Positions 1 through 7,615 of a stretch of DNA of 46,269 nucleotides are shown here, one piece after another; within the stretch, counting starts at the first letter, position 1, and each line of letters opens with the position of its first letter. The stretch comes from JBFLYN01 sp040756655 (GTDB taxonomy: Bacteria; Bacillota; Sulfobacillia; UBA8153), in contig JBFLYN010000028.1 in the NCBI GenBank assembly GCA_040756655.1, positions 1 through 46,269 on the forward strand, written 5' to 3'. The notes beneath the pieces are model-generated. The model searched no databases. It was not told where the DNA came from and worked only from the letters and a program-made list of their open reading frames with translations. Made by a program: the position numbers and the translations under genes.

Positions 1-220
1 CCGTCTCCCGGTCCCGGTAGTACCGCCGTCGATAGGTCACTGTCCCTACCAGCGTGTCCACGGTCCGCTCCCGCGTGTCTTTGACCTCATAGCGAGCCGG
101 GTCCCGAGTTACCAGCAGCATGGCATCTAATTGCTCCAAGATCTCCTGCATGGTCTGGATAAACAGCTCCTGCAACTTCCCAAACAGAAAACTCTCCAAC
201 TCCCGGAAGGATACCACCAT
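1..220 (-). CDS. ISLre2 family transposase, N-terminal part
   Basis: The open frame begins with ATG at 220 and runs off the left edge, giving 73 residues. The start MVVSFRELESF, the segment KLQELF and the RYEVKDTRERTVDTLVGTV stretch are typical of the N-terminus of ISLre2-family (UPF0236) transposases, where a conserved region on cross-strand chemistry follows later. No stop or frameshift is present in the visible part. It is about 80% identical by eye to the second copy at 367-675. Function as a DNA transposase is inferred from family only. Confidence 0.75.
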   Translation of the reverse strand, partial: MVVSFRELESFLFGKLQELFIQTMQEILEQLDAMLLVTRDPARYEVKDTRERTVDTLVGTVTYRRRYYRDRET

Positions 221-352
221 CTCTCGACGAACCTGTCCCATAACGAGAAGCCCTCCCTCGGTTATTGCTTCCACAAAGAAATACCTACGGGATCAGTGGC
301 TTCTCGTCCTTCTTTTTCCGTCAACTCCCCACAATTACTTTACTCTTACGAC
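1..352 (-). mobile_element. ISLre2-type element, end-proximal part, cut by window edge
   Basis: The outer end of an insertion sequence runs into the left window edge. Bases 1-352 align without gaps to 456-807 (offset exactly 455), including the non-coding end 281-352. The shared outer boundary lies at about 352/807, because the sequences diverge after that. The element reads on the minus strand, with the transposase start at 220. Everything beyond residue 73 of the transposase is outside the window, so its integrity is unknown. Confidence 0.75.
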
Positions 353-807
353 AGGCCCAGCACTGCCTACATGACCGCCGCTACGGTCAGGCCCGGGCTC
401 ACCCGTTCAGCTTTCTCCAGCCCCAACTGCTGATCCAGTAACGCCGTATGCTCCCCTTGCTCCCGGTCCCAGTAGTACCGGTGCTTCAAGGTTACGGTTC
501 CTAACAGCGTATCCACGGTCCGCTCACGCGGCTCCTTGACTTCATAGCGCGCCTGGTCCTGGCTCACCAGCAGCATGGCATCCAGATGCTCCAAGACCTC
601 CTGCATGGTCTGAGCAAACAACTCCTGCAGCTTCCCAAACAGAAAACTCTCCAACTCCCGGAAGGATACATCCATTTTCTCACAGAATCTGTCCCATGAC
701 GAGAAGCCATCCCTTGGTTACTTTTAGACAGGGTAATACCTACGGGATCAGTGGCTTCTCGTCCTTCTTTTTCTGTTAACTTCCCACAATTACTATACTC
801 TTACGAC
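353..807 (-). mobile_element. Second ISLre2-type copy, truncated
   Basis: A second element end of the same family lies directly behind the first. It keeps the non-coding end (about 676-807) and the first 102 transposase codons. It is broken where the outer end of the first copy begins (352/353). The simplest reading is that one ISLre2 element inserted into another, or that a tandem duplication with a 455 bp period occurred here. Confidence 0.7.
367..675 (-). pseudogene. ISLre2 family transposase fragment
   Basis: ATG at 675 opens a 102-residue frame (MDVSFRELESF ... LEKAERVSPGLTVAAVM) that matches the N-terminal fifth of ISLre2 transposases, which are normally about 450-500 residues. A TAG stop sits at 364-366, and the reading frame then meets the end of the neighbouring copy only 11 bp later. 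The remaining 350 or more residues, including the catalytic core, are missing, so this cannot encode an active enzyme. Compared with the first copy it has several substitutions, so the two copies are not a recent duplication. Confidence 0.8.
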
Positions 808-903
808 TGGGCTTTGGCCGCACACTGCGGATCCAAGAGGTATTTCTCCCGGCAGGGGCGAAACAATGCCAGTGAATGTCCAACGTGCAAGGGGGATCGA
901 AGG

Positions 904-1908
904 TTGCTGCTTTCGAGATTTCCCAGGGTGAAACTGGGGAGCTTCCCCACGCCGCTGGAGCCCATGAAGGGCTACGGCCAGCTGGCTGGTCATGACCAGC
1001 TGTACATCAAGCGGGACGACCTTACGGGCCTGGCCATGGGCGGCAACAAGGTGAGAAACCTCGAATTCGAAATGGGAGAAGCCGTAAAGCAGAAGGCTGA
1101 TGTGATCCTGGTGGCGGGAGGCCTGCAGTCCAACTACTGCCGGGCGGCTGCCGCGGCAGCTGCCAAGCTGGGCCTAGAATGTATCGTGATTCATAACGAC
1201 CATGCTCCTAAGACCCTCCAGGGGAACATGCTCCTTAGCCACCTACTAGGTGCCCGGCCGGTGTTTCTCGGGCCGGTGGATGAGGAGGAGCGGGGAAGAA
1301 GCATGGAGGAGCTGGCCCGGGACTTGCGGGCTCGAAACCGTCGCCCTTACCTGGTACGCCAGTCGCCCCTCGGGTCGCTGGGCTACGTGAACGCTGCGTT
1401 GGAGCTGCACCAGCAGGCCCTCCAGCAAGGGGTCGTACTCAAGCACGTGGCCATAGTGGGAGCCATGGCCGGCACCGCCTCGGGTTTTCTGTACGGTGCT
1501 GCGCTTTTGGCCCATGAGTTTCACGTCCACGTGATCAGCGTTGAGTACCCGATACATCGTCTGCTGCGGACCATCAAGGAGCTCGGGGATGGCATAGCGG
1601 AACTGGTGGGCGTAAGGCCACCTGTGAAGATTGAGGACGTCATGACGGTCTACGACGACTACCTGGGACCGGGGTATGCCATCCCTACCCGGGAGTCCAT
1701 CCAGACCATCTATGACCTGGCCCGTACCGAAGGGATTTTCCTGGAGAACGTATACTCCAGTAAGACTCTCTGGGGAATGCGAGACCTGGTCCAAAAGGGT
1801 GTCATCCCCAGGGATGAAGCAGCCTGTTTCGTGCACACCGGTGGGCTGCCCGCGCTCTTTGCCCAGGCTGGCTTGTTCGGCCAGCCTGCATGGCAAAGGT
1901 CAAATTGA
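904..1908 (+). CDS. D-cysteine desulfhydrase / ACC deaminase family PLP enzyme
   Basis: This is a predicted cytoplasmic pyridoxal-phosphate enzyme of fold type II that converts D-cysteine (or 1-aminocyclopropane-1-carboxylate or related D-amino acids) to a keto acid plus ammonia, with H2S from cysteine. The N-terminal signature FPRV.LG..PTPLEP, then KRDDLTGLAMGGNKVRN with the presumed PLP lysine at residue 49, and GGLQSNYCRAAAAAA are all present. The family-typical C-terminal HTGGLPALFA is at the end. The length of 334 residues is normal. I start at TTG 904, just after a GGGGGAT..AGG site, because the upstream frame is insertion-sequence DNA. The closeness of the IS end (807) means the native promoter may be lost. 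Substrate is not decidable by eye. Confidence 0.82.
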   Translation: MLLSRFPRVKLGSFPTPLEPMKGYGQLAGHDQLYIKRDDLTGLAMGGNKVRNLEFEMGEAVKQKADVILVAGGLQSNYCRAAAAAAAKLGLECIVIHNDHAPKTLQGNMLLSHLLGARPVFLGPVDEEERGRSMEELARDLRARNRRPYLVRQSPLGSLGYVNAALELHQQALQQGVVLKHVAIVGAMAGTASGFLYGAALLAHEFHVHVISVEYPIHRLLRTIKELGDGIAELVGVRPPVKIEDVMTVYDDYLGPGYAIPTRESIQTIYDLARTEGIFLENVYSSKTLWGMRDLVQKGVIPRDEAACFVHTGGLPALFAQAGLFGQPAWQRSN

Positions 1909-2639
1909 TGGACAAGCTGAAGTGCCAGCTGGAAGCCGCAGTCGCACGCGAACTATCCGCCGCGGGCACGGTTACCGCCTACCGCGAGCCGCTGCTGGGG
2001 TACGCCCAGGCCAGCGACCCGCGCATGCTGGAGCTGAAGAAGGTAGTATCGCCCGACCACCTGCTTCCCGAAGAGGTCTTGGCCGGTGCCCGCACGGTGG
2101 TGGCGGTCTTCCTTCCCTTTGCTCCTGCCCTGGTGCGCGAAAACGTCGGACCGGGAGAGGTGGCCAAAAGCTGGCTTTGGGCGTACGTTGAAACCAACCA
2201 CCTGCTCCAGTGTGTGGCATTGGCCATGACCCGGGTCCTGGAAGAGAACGGTTACCGGGCTTTTGCTAGGCTTCCTACCGATGATTTCGACCGGGAGCGC
2301 CTGGTGTCGCGTTGGTCGCACCGGCACCTGGCGATCATGGCCGGGTTGGGCCAGCTGGGACGCAACCGCATGCTCATCACCCCGGCGGGTTCGGCCGGGC
2401 GCCTGACCACCCTGGTTACCTGCGCCCGGCTGGAGCCAACGGCGCCTCCCGCGGGCAGTTTCTGTTCTCGCTGCGGCGAGTGTGTGCGCAGCTGTCCTGT
2501 GGGTGCCCTGGGGGAGTCCGGCGAGTTTGACCGCCGGCGGTGCTACGCTCACTTGCTTGCAGTGAGCGCATCCAACCGAGACATGGGGAAGGCCGAGGCG
2601 TGCGGCAAGTGCGTCACGGGCCCATGCAGTGTCCTTTAG
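1908..2639 (+). CDS. QueG-like 4Fe-4S double-cluster protein
   Basis: The protein has 243 residues and resembles the COG1600/epoxyqueuosine reductase-like family. The C-terminal part carries CSRCGECVRSCPVGAL and a second set of cysteines (RRRCY, ACGKCVTGPC), giving ligands for two [4Fe-4S] clusters. The N-terminal half resembles the DUF1730-like part, with RWSHRHLAIMAGLGQLGRN in the middle. True QueG is about 350-380 residues and has extra C-terminal HEAT repeats, absent here, so a queuosine role is unlikely; a cobamide- or redox-linked reductase is possible. The ATG at 1908 overlaps the upstream TGA (TGATG), indicating translational coupling with the D-cysteine desulfhydrase-like gene; an upstream ATG at 1890 is less likely. 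Confidence 0.75.
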   Translation: MDKLKCQLEAAVARELSAAGTVTAYREPLLGYAQASDPRMLELKKVVSPDHLLPEEVLAGARTVVAVFLPFAPALVRENVGPGEVAKSWLWAYVETNHLLQCVALAMTRVLEENGYRAFARLPTDDFDRERLVSRWSHRHLAIMAGLGQLGRNRMLITPAGSAGRLTTLVTCARLEPTAPPAGSFCSRCGECVRSCPVGALGESGEFDRRRCYAHLLAVSASNRDMGKAEACGKCVTGPCSVL

Positions 2640-2667
2640 GACCCGGGCTGGAAGGAGGCGTTCTTCT

Positions 2668-3313
2668 GTGAGTGGGTCTTTCCTGGCCGCTTTGGTAGTG
2701 GTGTGTGCTGCGTTCTACCTGGCTCATGCGGGCTGGCCCGGGTCTACCGGGCCGGGCTCCGGGCTACGGTCTTGGCCGGGCTGGGGCCGGGCATGCTCAG
2801 GGTGGCCCACGTCTTGATGGGCACGAGGAACTCATAGCCAAGAGCCTCCTAGGCGTACTGGGCGGCATCGCCTGGTGGGCGTGCTACGGGGAGGTAGTTG
2901 GGAGTGGAGTCGGGCATAGGCATTGGGTACGGCAACTTGCCCTTTCTGGCGCCTACTGGCATACACCTCGTGGGTTTTGGCCGACCTCACGGTGGCGCAG
3001 TTTGCAGGTACCCTTTTACGTGGCCTGGTTGGGTCATTGCCTGCTGCTGGCCGTGTTCTACCACCCGGTCTTCGGCGGCGAGACCCCCGGTGCCGGCAAG
3101 GTGGCCCGCGCCATCTCGGCCTGGTCCCGGACCCGGGTGGCTGCCGCCCTGCTGGTACAGGCAATGCTCTTTGTGCCGGTGCTAGTACTGTCCCTGATCT
3201 TCCAGGCCCGGGGACCGGAGTGGCTTGCTGTAGCCTCGGGTTTTTGGTTTGTGGTGGCGGCGCGGAGCTTTGTGGAAGTTGGGAAGAAGCTTTACGGGTT
3301 AAAACTGTGGTAA
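2668..3313 (+). pseudogene. Frameshifted membrane protein, unrecognised
   Basis: A good start (AAGGAGG at 2652-2658, GTG at 2668) opens with a hydrophobic signal or anchor (SGSFLAALVVVCAAFYLAHA). The frame stops at 2817. Protein-like sequence then continues in other frames: ELIAKSLLGVLGGIAWWACY (about 2828-2890), WVLADLTVAQFAGTLLRG (about 2965-3020), and LLLAVFYHPVF plus AAALLVQAMLFVPVLVLSL through to the stop at 3313. At least three frame changes are needed to join hydrophobic segments that would make a 4-5 helix membrane protein of about 210 residues. I do not recognise the family. The alternative is a shorter protein from 2820 onward only. Confidence 0.5.
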
Positions 3314-3344
3314 CGAGAGCAAGGCCAGGAAAGGAGGTTGACAG

Positions 3345-3536
3345 GTGCCGCACATCGTCTTTGACGGACCCAAGTTGAGCCGCGAGCAAAAGGCCGAACT
3401 GGTAAGGCGCTTCACCGAGATCAGCAGCGCCGTAACGGGCATCGCGGCCCAGGCATTTGTGGTGGTCATCAAGGAAAACTCGCCGGAGAACGTGGGTGTC
3501 GGCGGCCAGCTAGTAGCCGATCGCCCGAAATCGTAG
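3345..3536 (+). CDS. 4-oxalocrotonate tautomerase family protein
   Basis: This 63-residue protein starts at GTG 3345 after AGGAGG (3331-3336). Removal of the initiator Met exposes Pro-1 (PHIVFDGPKLSREQKAEL), the general base of 4-OT tautomerases, which interconvert keto and enol forms of unsaturated dicarboxylates as small homo-oligomers. The beta-alpha-beta pattern, the FTEISSAVTGI helix and FVVVIKENSPENVGVGG fit the family, and the length (about 60-70) is normal. The typical Arg-11 position (KLSREQK) and the C-terminal GG hairpin are there. It is followed after 12 bp by the SCP2 gene, suggesting one operon. Confidence 0.85.
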   Translation: MPHIVFDGPKLSREQKAELVRRFTEISSAVTGIAAQAFVVVIKENSPENVGVGGQLVADRPKS

Positions 3537-3548
3537 GGAGGGAACGCC

Positions 3549-3872
3549 ATGGCTGATGCTGCTTCTATCTTTGGCTCCCTGTCCCAGCGCCTGCAAGAGC
3601 GAGGGGGCAAGGTGCAGGGCGCCGATGGGGTGTTCCAGTTCATTCTCACAGGCGAAGGAGCCGGTGATTATCACGTCGCCGTCCAGGGAGGAGAAGCTTC
3701 CATCCAAGAGGGCCGGGCCGAATCACCCGCCGTTACCATCTCCATGGCCACAGCAGACTTCGCCGCCCTGCTCAAAGGCGATCTCAATCCCATGTCCGCC
3801 TTCTTCAGCGGCCGGATCAAGGTCAACGGAGACCTTGCCCGGGCCTTGCAGCTCCAGTCGTTGCTGAGGTAA
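3549..3872 (+). CDS. SCP2 sterol-binding domain protein
   Basis: This 107-residue single-domain SCP2-like protein starts at ATG 3549 after a GGGAGGG site. SCP2 domains form a hydrophobic tunnel that carries lipids or fatty acyl-CoA-like ligands. Typical features are the glycine-containing middle strand segment (GDYHVAVQGG), PAVTISMATADFAALLKGDLNPMSAFFSGRIKVNGD near the C-terminus, and a final helix (LARALQLQSLL). It lies between a tautomerase and a metallo-hydrolase in the same direction with spacings of about 12-15 bp, so co-expression is likely. The ligand is unknown. Confidence 0.85.
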   Translation: MADAASIFGSLSQRLQERGGKVQGADGVFQFILTGEGAGDYHVAVQGGEASIQEGRAESPAVTISMATADFAALLKGDLNPMSAFFSGRIKVNGDLARALQLQSLLR

Positions 3873-3887
3873 GAGGGGGAGTAGCCC

Positions 3888-4628
3888 TTGCTGCTAACCG
3901 AGGCAGCCGGTGCGTTCGTCACCTGGGTGAACGCCGGGTATATTATCACCGCCCGGGGCACCGTGGTGGTAGATGCCCTGGCTTCGCTGGACGATGCTCA
4001 CCAGCTCCGGCAGGAGATCAGGGATAACGGCGGGGCCGATCCAGTCTACGTGGTGAACACCCATTTCCACCCGGACCATGTCACCGGCAACCAGGCATTC
4101 GAGGCTCCGGTCATTGCCCACCAGGCGTGCACAGCGCAGGGAGCCAACCCCTGGTTTGTGGCCGTACATCCAGAGATCACTTTTTCCCATGGTCTCACCT
4201 TACAGCTGGGCGGTACCACCATACACATCGAGCACCTGGGGGGACATACTGCCTGTTCCAGTACGGTCTATCTACCCGATCACCAGCTCTGCTACTCAGG
4301 TGACCTCCTGTTCGTGGGCAGGTACCCGTTTGTCAAAGACGCCTCACTCCAGGACTGGGTCCGGGCACTGCAAAGGCTGGCCGCCCGGCCAGTGCGTATC
4401 ATGGTGCCCGGCCACGGCCCGGTCCTCGAAGGCTCGCACATCCTCAAGGAGATCCAGGCACGCATCGACTTCTTCCAGCAGCTGCTTACCGCCGCGCGGC
4501 GGGCCCGCGCCCAGGGAATGCCCCTGGACGCAGCAGCTAATTCGGGCTTGTTTCCCGAGCTGGGCGACTTAGGGCGCGGGGAACGGTGGCTGCAGTGCGT
4601 GGAACGGGCCTGGACCGAGACCCAGTAG
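3888..4628 (+). CDS. MBL-fold metallo-hydrolase
   Basis: This 246-residue metallo-beta-lactamase-fold hydrolase has the metal-binding motif NTHFHPDHVTGN (HxHxDH) at about residues 58-69, HLGGHT with the next metal histidine, YSGDLLFVGRYPFV with the bridging Asp, and VPGHGPV with the last histidine. These ligand sites support a dinuclear zinc or iron centre. The family includes thioesterase- or lactonase-like enzymes, so the substrate cannot be assigned. Translation starts at TTG 3888 after AGAGGGGGAG. It follows the SCP2 gene by 15 bp and probably ends the operon, since the next gene is on the opposite strand. Confidence 0.87.
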   Translation: MLLTEAAGAFVTWVNAGYIITARGTVVVDALASLDDAHQLRQEIRDNGGADPVYVVNTHFHPDHVTGNQAFEAPVIAHQACTAQGANPWFVAVHPEITFSHGLTLQLGGTTIHIEHLGGHTACSSTVYLPDHQLCYSGDLLFVGRYPFVKDASLQDWVRALQRLAARPVRIMVPGHGPVLEGSHILKEIQARIDFFQQLLTAARRARAQGMPLDAAANSGLFPELGDLGRGERWLQCVERAWTETQ

Positions 4629-4729
4629 CCCGGCGAGAGCTTCGCCCGGCGGCCCGGACGTCCTGGCTGCCGGGCTTTGCCTTCCGGGGATGCACGGGGG
4701 CGATAAGACCAGGCGGGGTGAGTAGGGAT

Positions 4730-5599
4730 CTAGGAGCACACTTCCACTACCACCGGATAATCGAGGCAGCTGGTGAGTAGCACGAAAGGTGCGCCCAGGT
4801 CCAATAACTCGCGAGCCACCCAGCGTGCCGCGGCCAACTGGTCCGGGGAGTCAACCCCGTTAACTACCGGCCATACCCGGCTGCCGACGGGCCGGCCGCG
4901 GGCGCAACCTTCCGGGTGCCAGAGCACGTGGGCCATGTCCCTGGGGGTGATGATCTGGCCCGGGGCCGACCCGGTCAGGGCGGACACTCTTTCGGGCCGG
5001 TGCACGTGCCGGGGACCCAGCGGCCGTCCCATTGCATCCATGCCCGCTACTGCCAGCACGATGGTAGTTGATGATGGTATCACGGGCTCATGCCCGGCCG
5101 GCGCCTTGAGCGGGCGCTGGGCAGAACCATCGGCTTCCACTACGGTGGCCAACCCGGGAAGACTGCGCGCCAGCTCGTCTATCCACTGAGGAGGTATCCC
5201 CACTAGCTTGGGCCGGTCTCCGGGTGAGGGTACGATGTGGTGGGCCAACACCGGCAAGGTTTCTTCATGTTCAGGCTGTTTGGCCCAATGCTCCACCGCG
5301 TTCAGTGCCTGCTGCCGGGTATTGCACAACAGCAGCTCCACCCGGGGCAACCGTTCCCCGGCGCTGGCATGAAGCGGAGGGAAATCCGAACAGGTTGGTA
5401 CGAACATGCGGGTGGTGGTGGTGACCAGTAGGCGCCGGGGGCCCCAGTATGACCGGGCTTCCCGGGCTAGGGCCAGCAGGAGGCTGGTCTTTCCACCGCC
5501 CCCGGTCAGGGATACCACGTGGCCCGGCGCCATTCCCAGCACCGGGATGAGTGGACGTAACGGTCCCGCCCCTGGCGCGCTCAGGGTAGACGCCCCCAT
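4730..5599 (-). CDS. yqeC: Selenium-dependent hydroxylase accessory protein YqeC
   Basis: The gene encodes about 289 residues with a P-loop-like GGGGKTSLLLALAREA near residue 35, the YqeC hallmark TTTTRMFVPT, EADGSAQRPLKAP in the middle and a C-terminal NGVDSPDQLAAAR segment. YqeC occurs with YqeB and a SelD-dependent system in bacteria that make selenium-dependent molybdenum hydroxylases; the precise biochemical step is not settled. It overlaps the end of yqeB (stop 5581-5583), pointing to one transcript with xdhC and yqeB. I use ATG 5599, though two TTG codons just upstream (5608, 5611) are possible. No hydroxylase structural gene is in the window. Confidence 0.82.
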   Translation of the reverse strand: MGASTLSAPGAGPLRPLIPVLGMAPGHVVSLTGGGGKTSLLLALAREARSYWGPRRLLVTTTTRMFVPTCSDFPPLHASAGERLPRVELLLCNTRQQALNAVEHWAKQPEHEETLPVLAHHIVPSPGDRPKLVGIPPQWIDELARSLPGLATVVEADGSAQRPLKAPAGHEPVIPSSTTIVLAVAGMDAMGRPLGPRHVHRPERVSALTGSAPGQIITPRDMAHVLWHPEGCARGRPVGSRVWPVVNGVDSPDQLAAARWVARELLDLGAPFVLLTSCLDYPVVVEVCS

Positions 5600-6417
5600 A
5601 GTAGACAACAAATAGCTTCAAGCACTCCCCCGCCCACCGCCCGGGCCTTGTCCGAGATAAGCCAGATCGAACCTGGGTCGGGCCTGGGGTCGATGTCTCC
5701 GGCTTTCTGCCCGGCCCGCACCGGGGCGCCGTCTCGTAACAGACCCCTCAGCATCCCTGGGACAGCCGCCAAGACCTGTGCCCGGACGTCATGCCCCGCG
5801 GGAGACATCGCCCACACCTCCGCCACCAACTGGCCTTGAGTAACGTGTTCGCCCAGCCTAGCGTGGGTTCGCCAGGTGCCAGCTGACGGAGCGCGCAGCA
5901 GTCGTTCTGCCCCGGAGCCGCCTACTTCAGCGGGCACGCCGGTGTGGGGTTGGGCCTGGCCCTGGTATATAACCCGACCCAGGTGGTGGCCCCGCATAGT
6001 CTCTACCACCGCGTGCACATCCTGGCCCGCGGAAAACCCCGGCCCCAGGCCTATCACCACGCGGGCCTGGTGGCGGCTGGTGTCCAGGTTCCTCTTGGCC
6101 ATGCGCCCGTCCACCAGTACCACGGGGGAGAGCTCCACCAGAGGGCGCTCCCCGGGGTCAACGATGACCGGCACCCGGGCGCCATCTTTGGCCAGTTCCA
6201 GGGCTTCTCCGGACGACTCTGCCCGCACGGCTTCGATGCCCTCAACGGTGAAGCTGCCCTCGAAGACGCACTGGGAAAAAGCCACCGACCTGCGTACGGC
6301 AGCGGGTTCCGGCAACTCGGTCATGAACACGGAAAAACCGGACCGGTGCAGCCGGTGAGCAACTCCAGTTGCCAGGTCGCCTGCTCCCCTCACCAGCACC
6401 CGGACCTCGCCCGTCAT
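5581..6417 (-). CDS. yqeB: Selenium-dependent molybdenum hydroxylase protein YqeB
   Basis: This 278-residue protein of the EF2563/YqeB family has a Rossmann-like N-terminus (VLVRGAGDLATGVAHRLHRSGF), the VDPGERPL and DGRMAKRNLDT stretches, and VIGLGPGFSAGQDVHAVVETMRGHHLGRV, all typical of this family. It is thought to act in making or inserting the labile selenium of molybdenum hydroxylases. ATG 6417 is preceded by GGTGGGTAGG and lies one base after the xdhC stop (6419-6421), so translation is probably coupled; the upstream in-frame codon at 6432 is less likely. Confidence 0.85.
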   Translation of the reverse strand: MTGEVRVLVRGAGDLATGVAHRLHRSGFSVFMTELPEPAAVRRSVAFSQCVFEGSFTVEGIEAVRAESSGEALELAKDGARVPVIVDPGERPLVELSPVVLVDGRMAKRNLDTSRHQARVVIGLGPGFSAGQDVHAVVETMRGHHLGRVIYQGQAQPHTGVPAEVGGSGAERLLRAPSAGTWRTHARLGEHVTQGQLVAEVWAMSPAGHDVRAQVLAAVPGMLRGLLRDGAPVRAGQKAGDIDPRPDPGSIWLISDKARAVGGGVLEAICCLLWGRLP

Positions 6418-6418
6418 C

Positions 6419-7510
6419 CTACCCACCCCCATCGCCCGGACGGGTGATCAGGCTCAGCGACTTCCCGCTGCCTCCCCTTCTTACCTTCGTGATCTCAGCC
6501 AGGATGGACAGGGCGATTTCTGCCGGGCTCTGTGCACCAATGTCCAGGCCAGTGGGAGCATGAAGCCTGGCCAGTGCGTCCCCGGCTTTTCCTTCTTGGC
6601 CGAGGAGTCGCAGGACGCCTGCCACCCGCCGGCGGCTGCCGATCATGCCCATGTAGCCGGTGTCCCGATCGAGCAGGGCTTGCACGCATTCTAGATCATG
6701 GCGGTGTCCCCGGGTGACCACGACTGCGTAGGTTGCCCGGTCCGTGGGATACGTGGCCAGCGACTGTGCAAAAGGACCGCATATGACCCGGTCTGCCCAG
6801 GGGAAGCGGGCCGGGTTGGCGAAAGAAGGCCGGTCGTCCACCACCACCACGGAAAAGCCCAGGAGCTTTCCCATCTGGCTCAACGGAAGTGCGATGTGGC
6901 CGCCCCCGCATACCAGGAGCACCGGCACGGCCTGGACTTCCTCCCAAAGGACCAGGAACTCGCATGGTCCCACCCTCACCGTTATGCGGCAGCTCCCGGC
7001 CTTGGTGTCCGTTTCCACCGCTGCTTTTGCCAGGAGTCGGGCTTGTTCCGACTCCAGTCCTGCCCACGCTGCTGCGGATCCCCCGCTGACCACTATCATG
7101 GCCCCGAGCTTTGGCCCTGGGCTCAGGCACGTAAGGCAGTGCAGCTGGCGCCGGTCCGCGTCTTTCCGGCTCATCGCATCCAGCACGGGCAGAAGTGCCG
7201 TGTCCCATGGTGCCACCAGCACTTCCATGGTCCCGCCGCACGCGGCTTCGCTTCCCAAAGTCACGTCTTCGGTGAGGTCCGCCCGTACCAGCCGGGGAAC
7301 TCCGCTGTCCAGCACGGCCAGCCCGGCCCGGATGACCTCGGCCTCGGCGCATCCTCCGCCGATGGTGCCCAGGTGGTTACCACCGCGCCGGATGGCCATG
7401 CGCGTTCCGGTAGACTGCGGCGTTGGGCCCCAGGTTCTGATCACCGTGGCCAGAGCCACCCTCTCACCCGACCCGAGCACGTCCACCAGGCTGCCGGCCA
7501 GGTCCAGCAA
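6419..7510 (-). CDS. xdhC: XdhC family molybdenum-enzyme maturation factor
   Basis: This 363-residue protein has the N-terminal XdhC/CoxI domain (LATVIRTWGPTPQSTG, GTIGGGCAEAEV, SEAACGGTMEVLVAP with its conserved Cys) and a C-terminal Rossmann domain (LLVCGGGHIALPLSQMGKLL, VVVDDRPSFAN, VVTRGHRHD, YMGMIGSRRR). Proteins of this family bind molybdopterin cofactor and help sulfurate and insert it into xanthine dehydrogenase-type enzymes; with YqeB and YqeC this one probably serves a selenium-dependent hydroxylase. TTG 7510 follows GGGGAGG. It is first of a xdhC-yqeB-yqeC run, 105 bp behind the feo genes on the same strand. Confidence 0.87.
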   Translation of the reverse strand: MLDLAGSLVDVLGSGERVALATVIRTWGPTPQSTGTRMAIRRGGNHLGTIGGGCAEAEVIRAGLAVLDSGVPRLVRADLTEDVTLGSEAACGGTMEVLVAPWDTALLPVLDAMSRKDADRRQLHCLTCLSPGPKLGAMIVVSGGSAAAWAGLESEQARLLAKAAVETDTKAGSCRITVRVGPCEFLVLWEEVQAVPVLLVCGGGHIALPLSQMGKLLGFSVVVVDDRPSFANPARFPWADRVICGPFAQSLATYPTDRATYAVVVTRGHRHDLECVQALLDRDTGYMGMIGSRRRVAGVLRLLGQEGKAGDALARLHAPTGLDIGAQSPAEIALSILAEITKVRRGGSGKSLSLITRPGDGGG

Positions 7511-7615
7511 TGGCGCTACCTCCCCTGCCCTTGCTTCCCTCGCCTAACAGCTGGCGCTGGGAGCATGTCACATCCAGTATTCGCCCGGACCGCCAGTACT
7601 CCTCCTCCACCCGGT

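Noticed and set aside
4629..4729. GC-rich stem-like repeats between MBL and yqeC
   Set aside because: Short, no clear T run, and the genes converge, so no terminator can be named with confidence.
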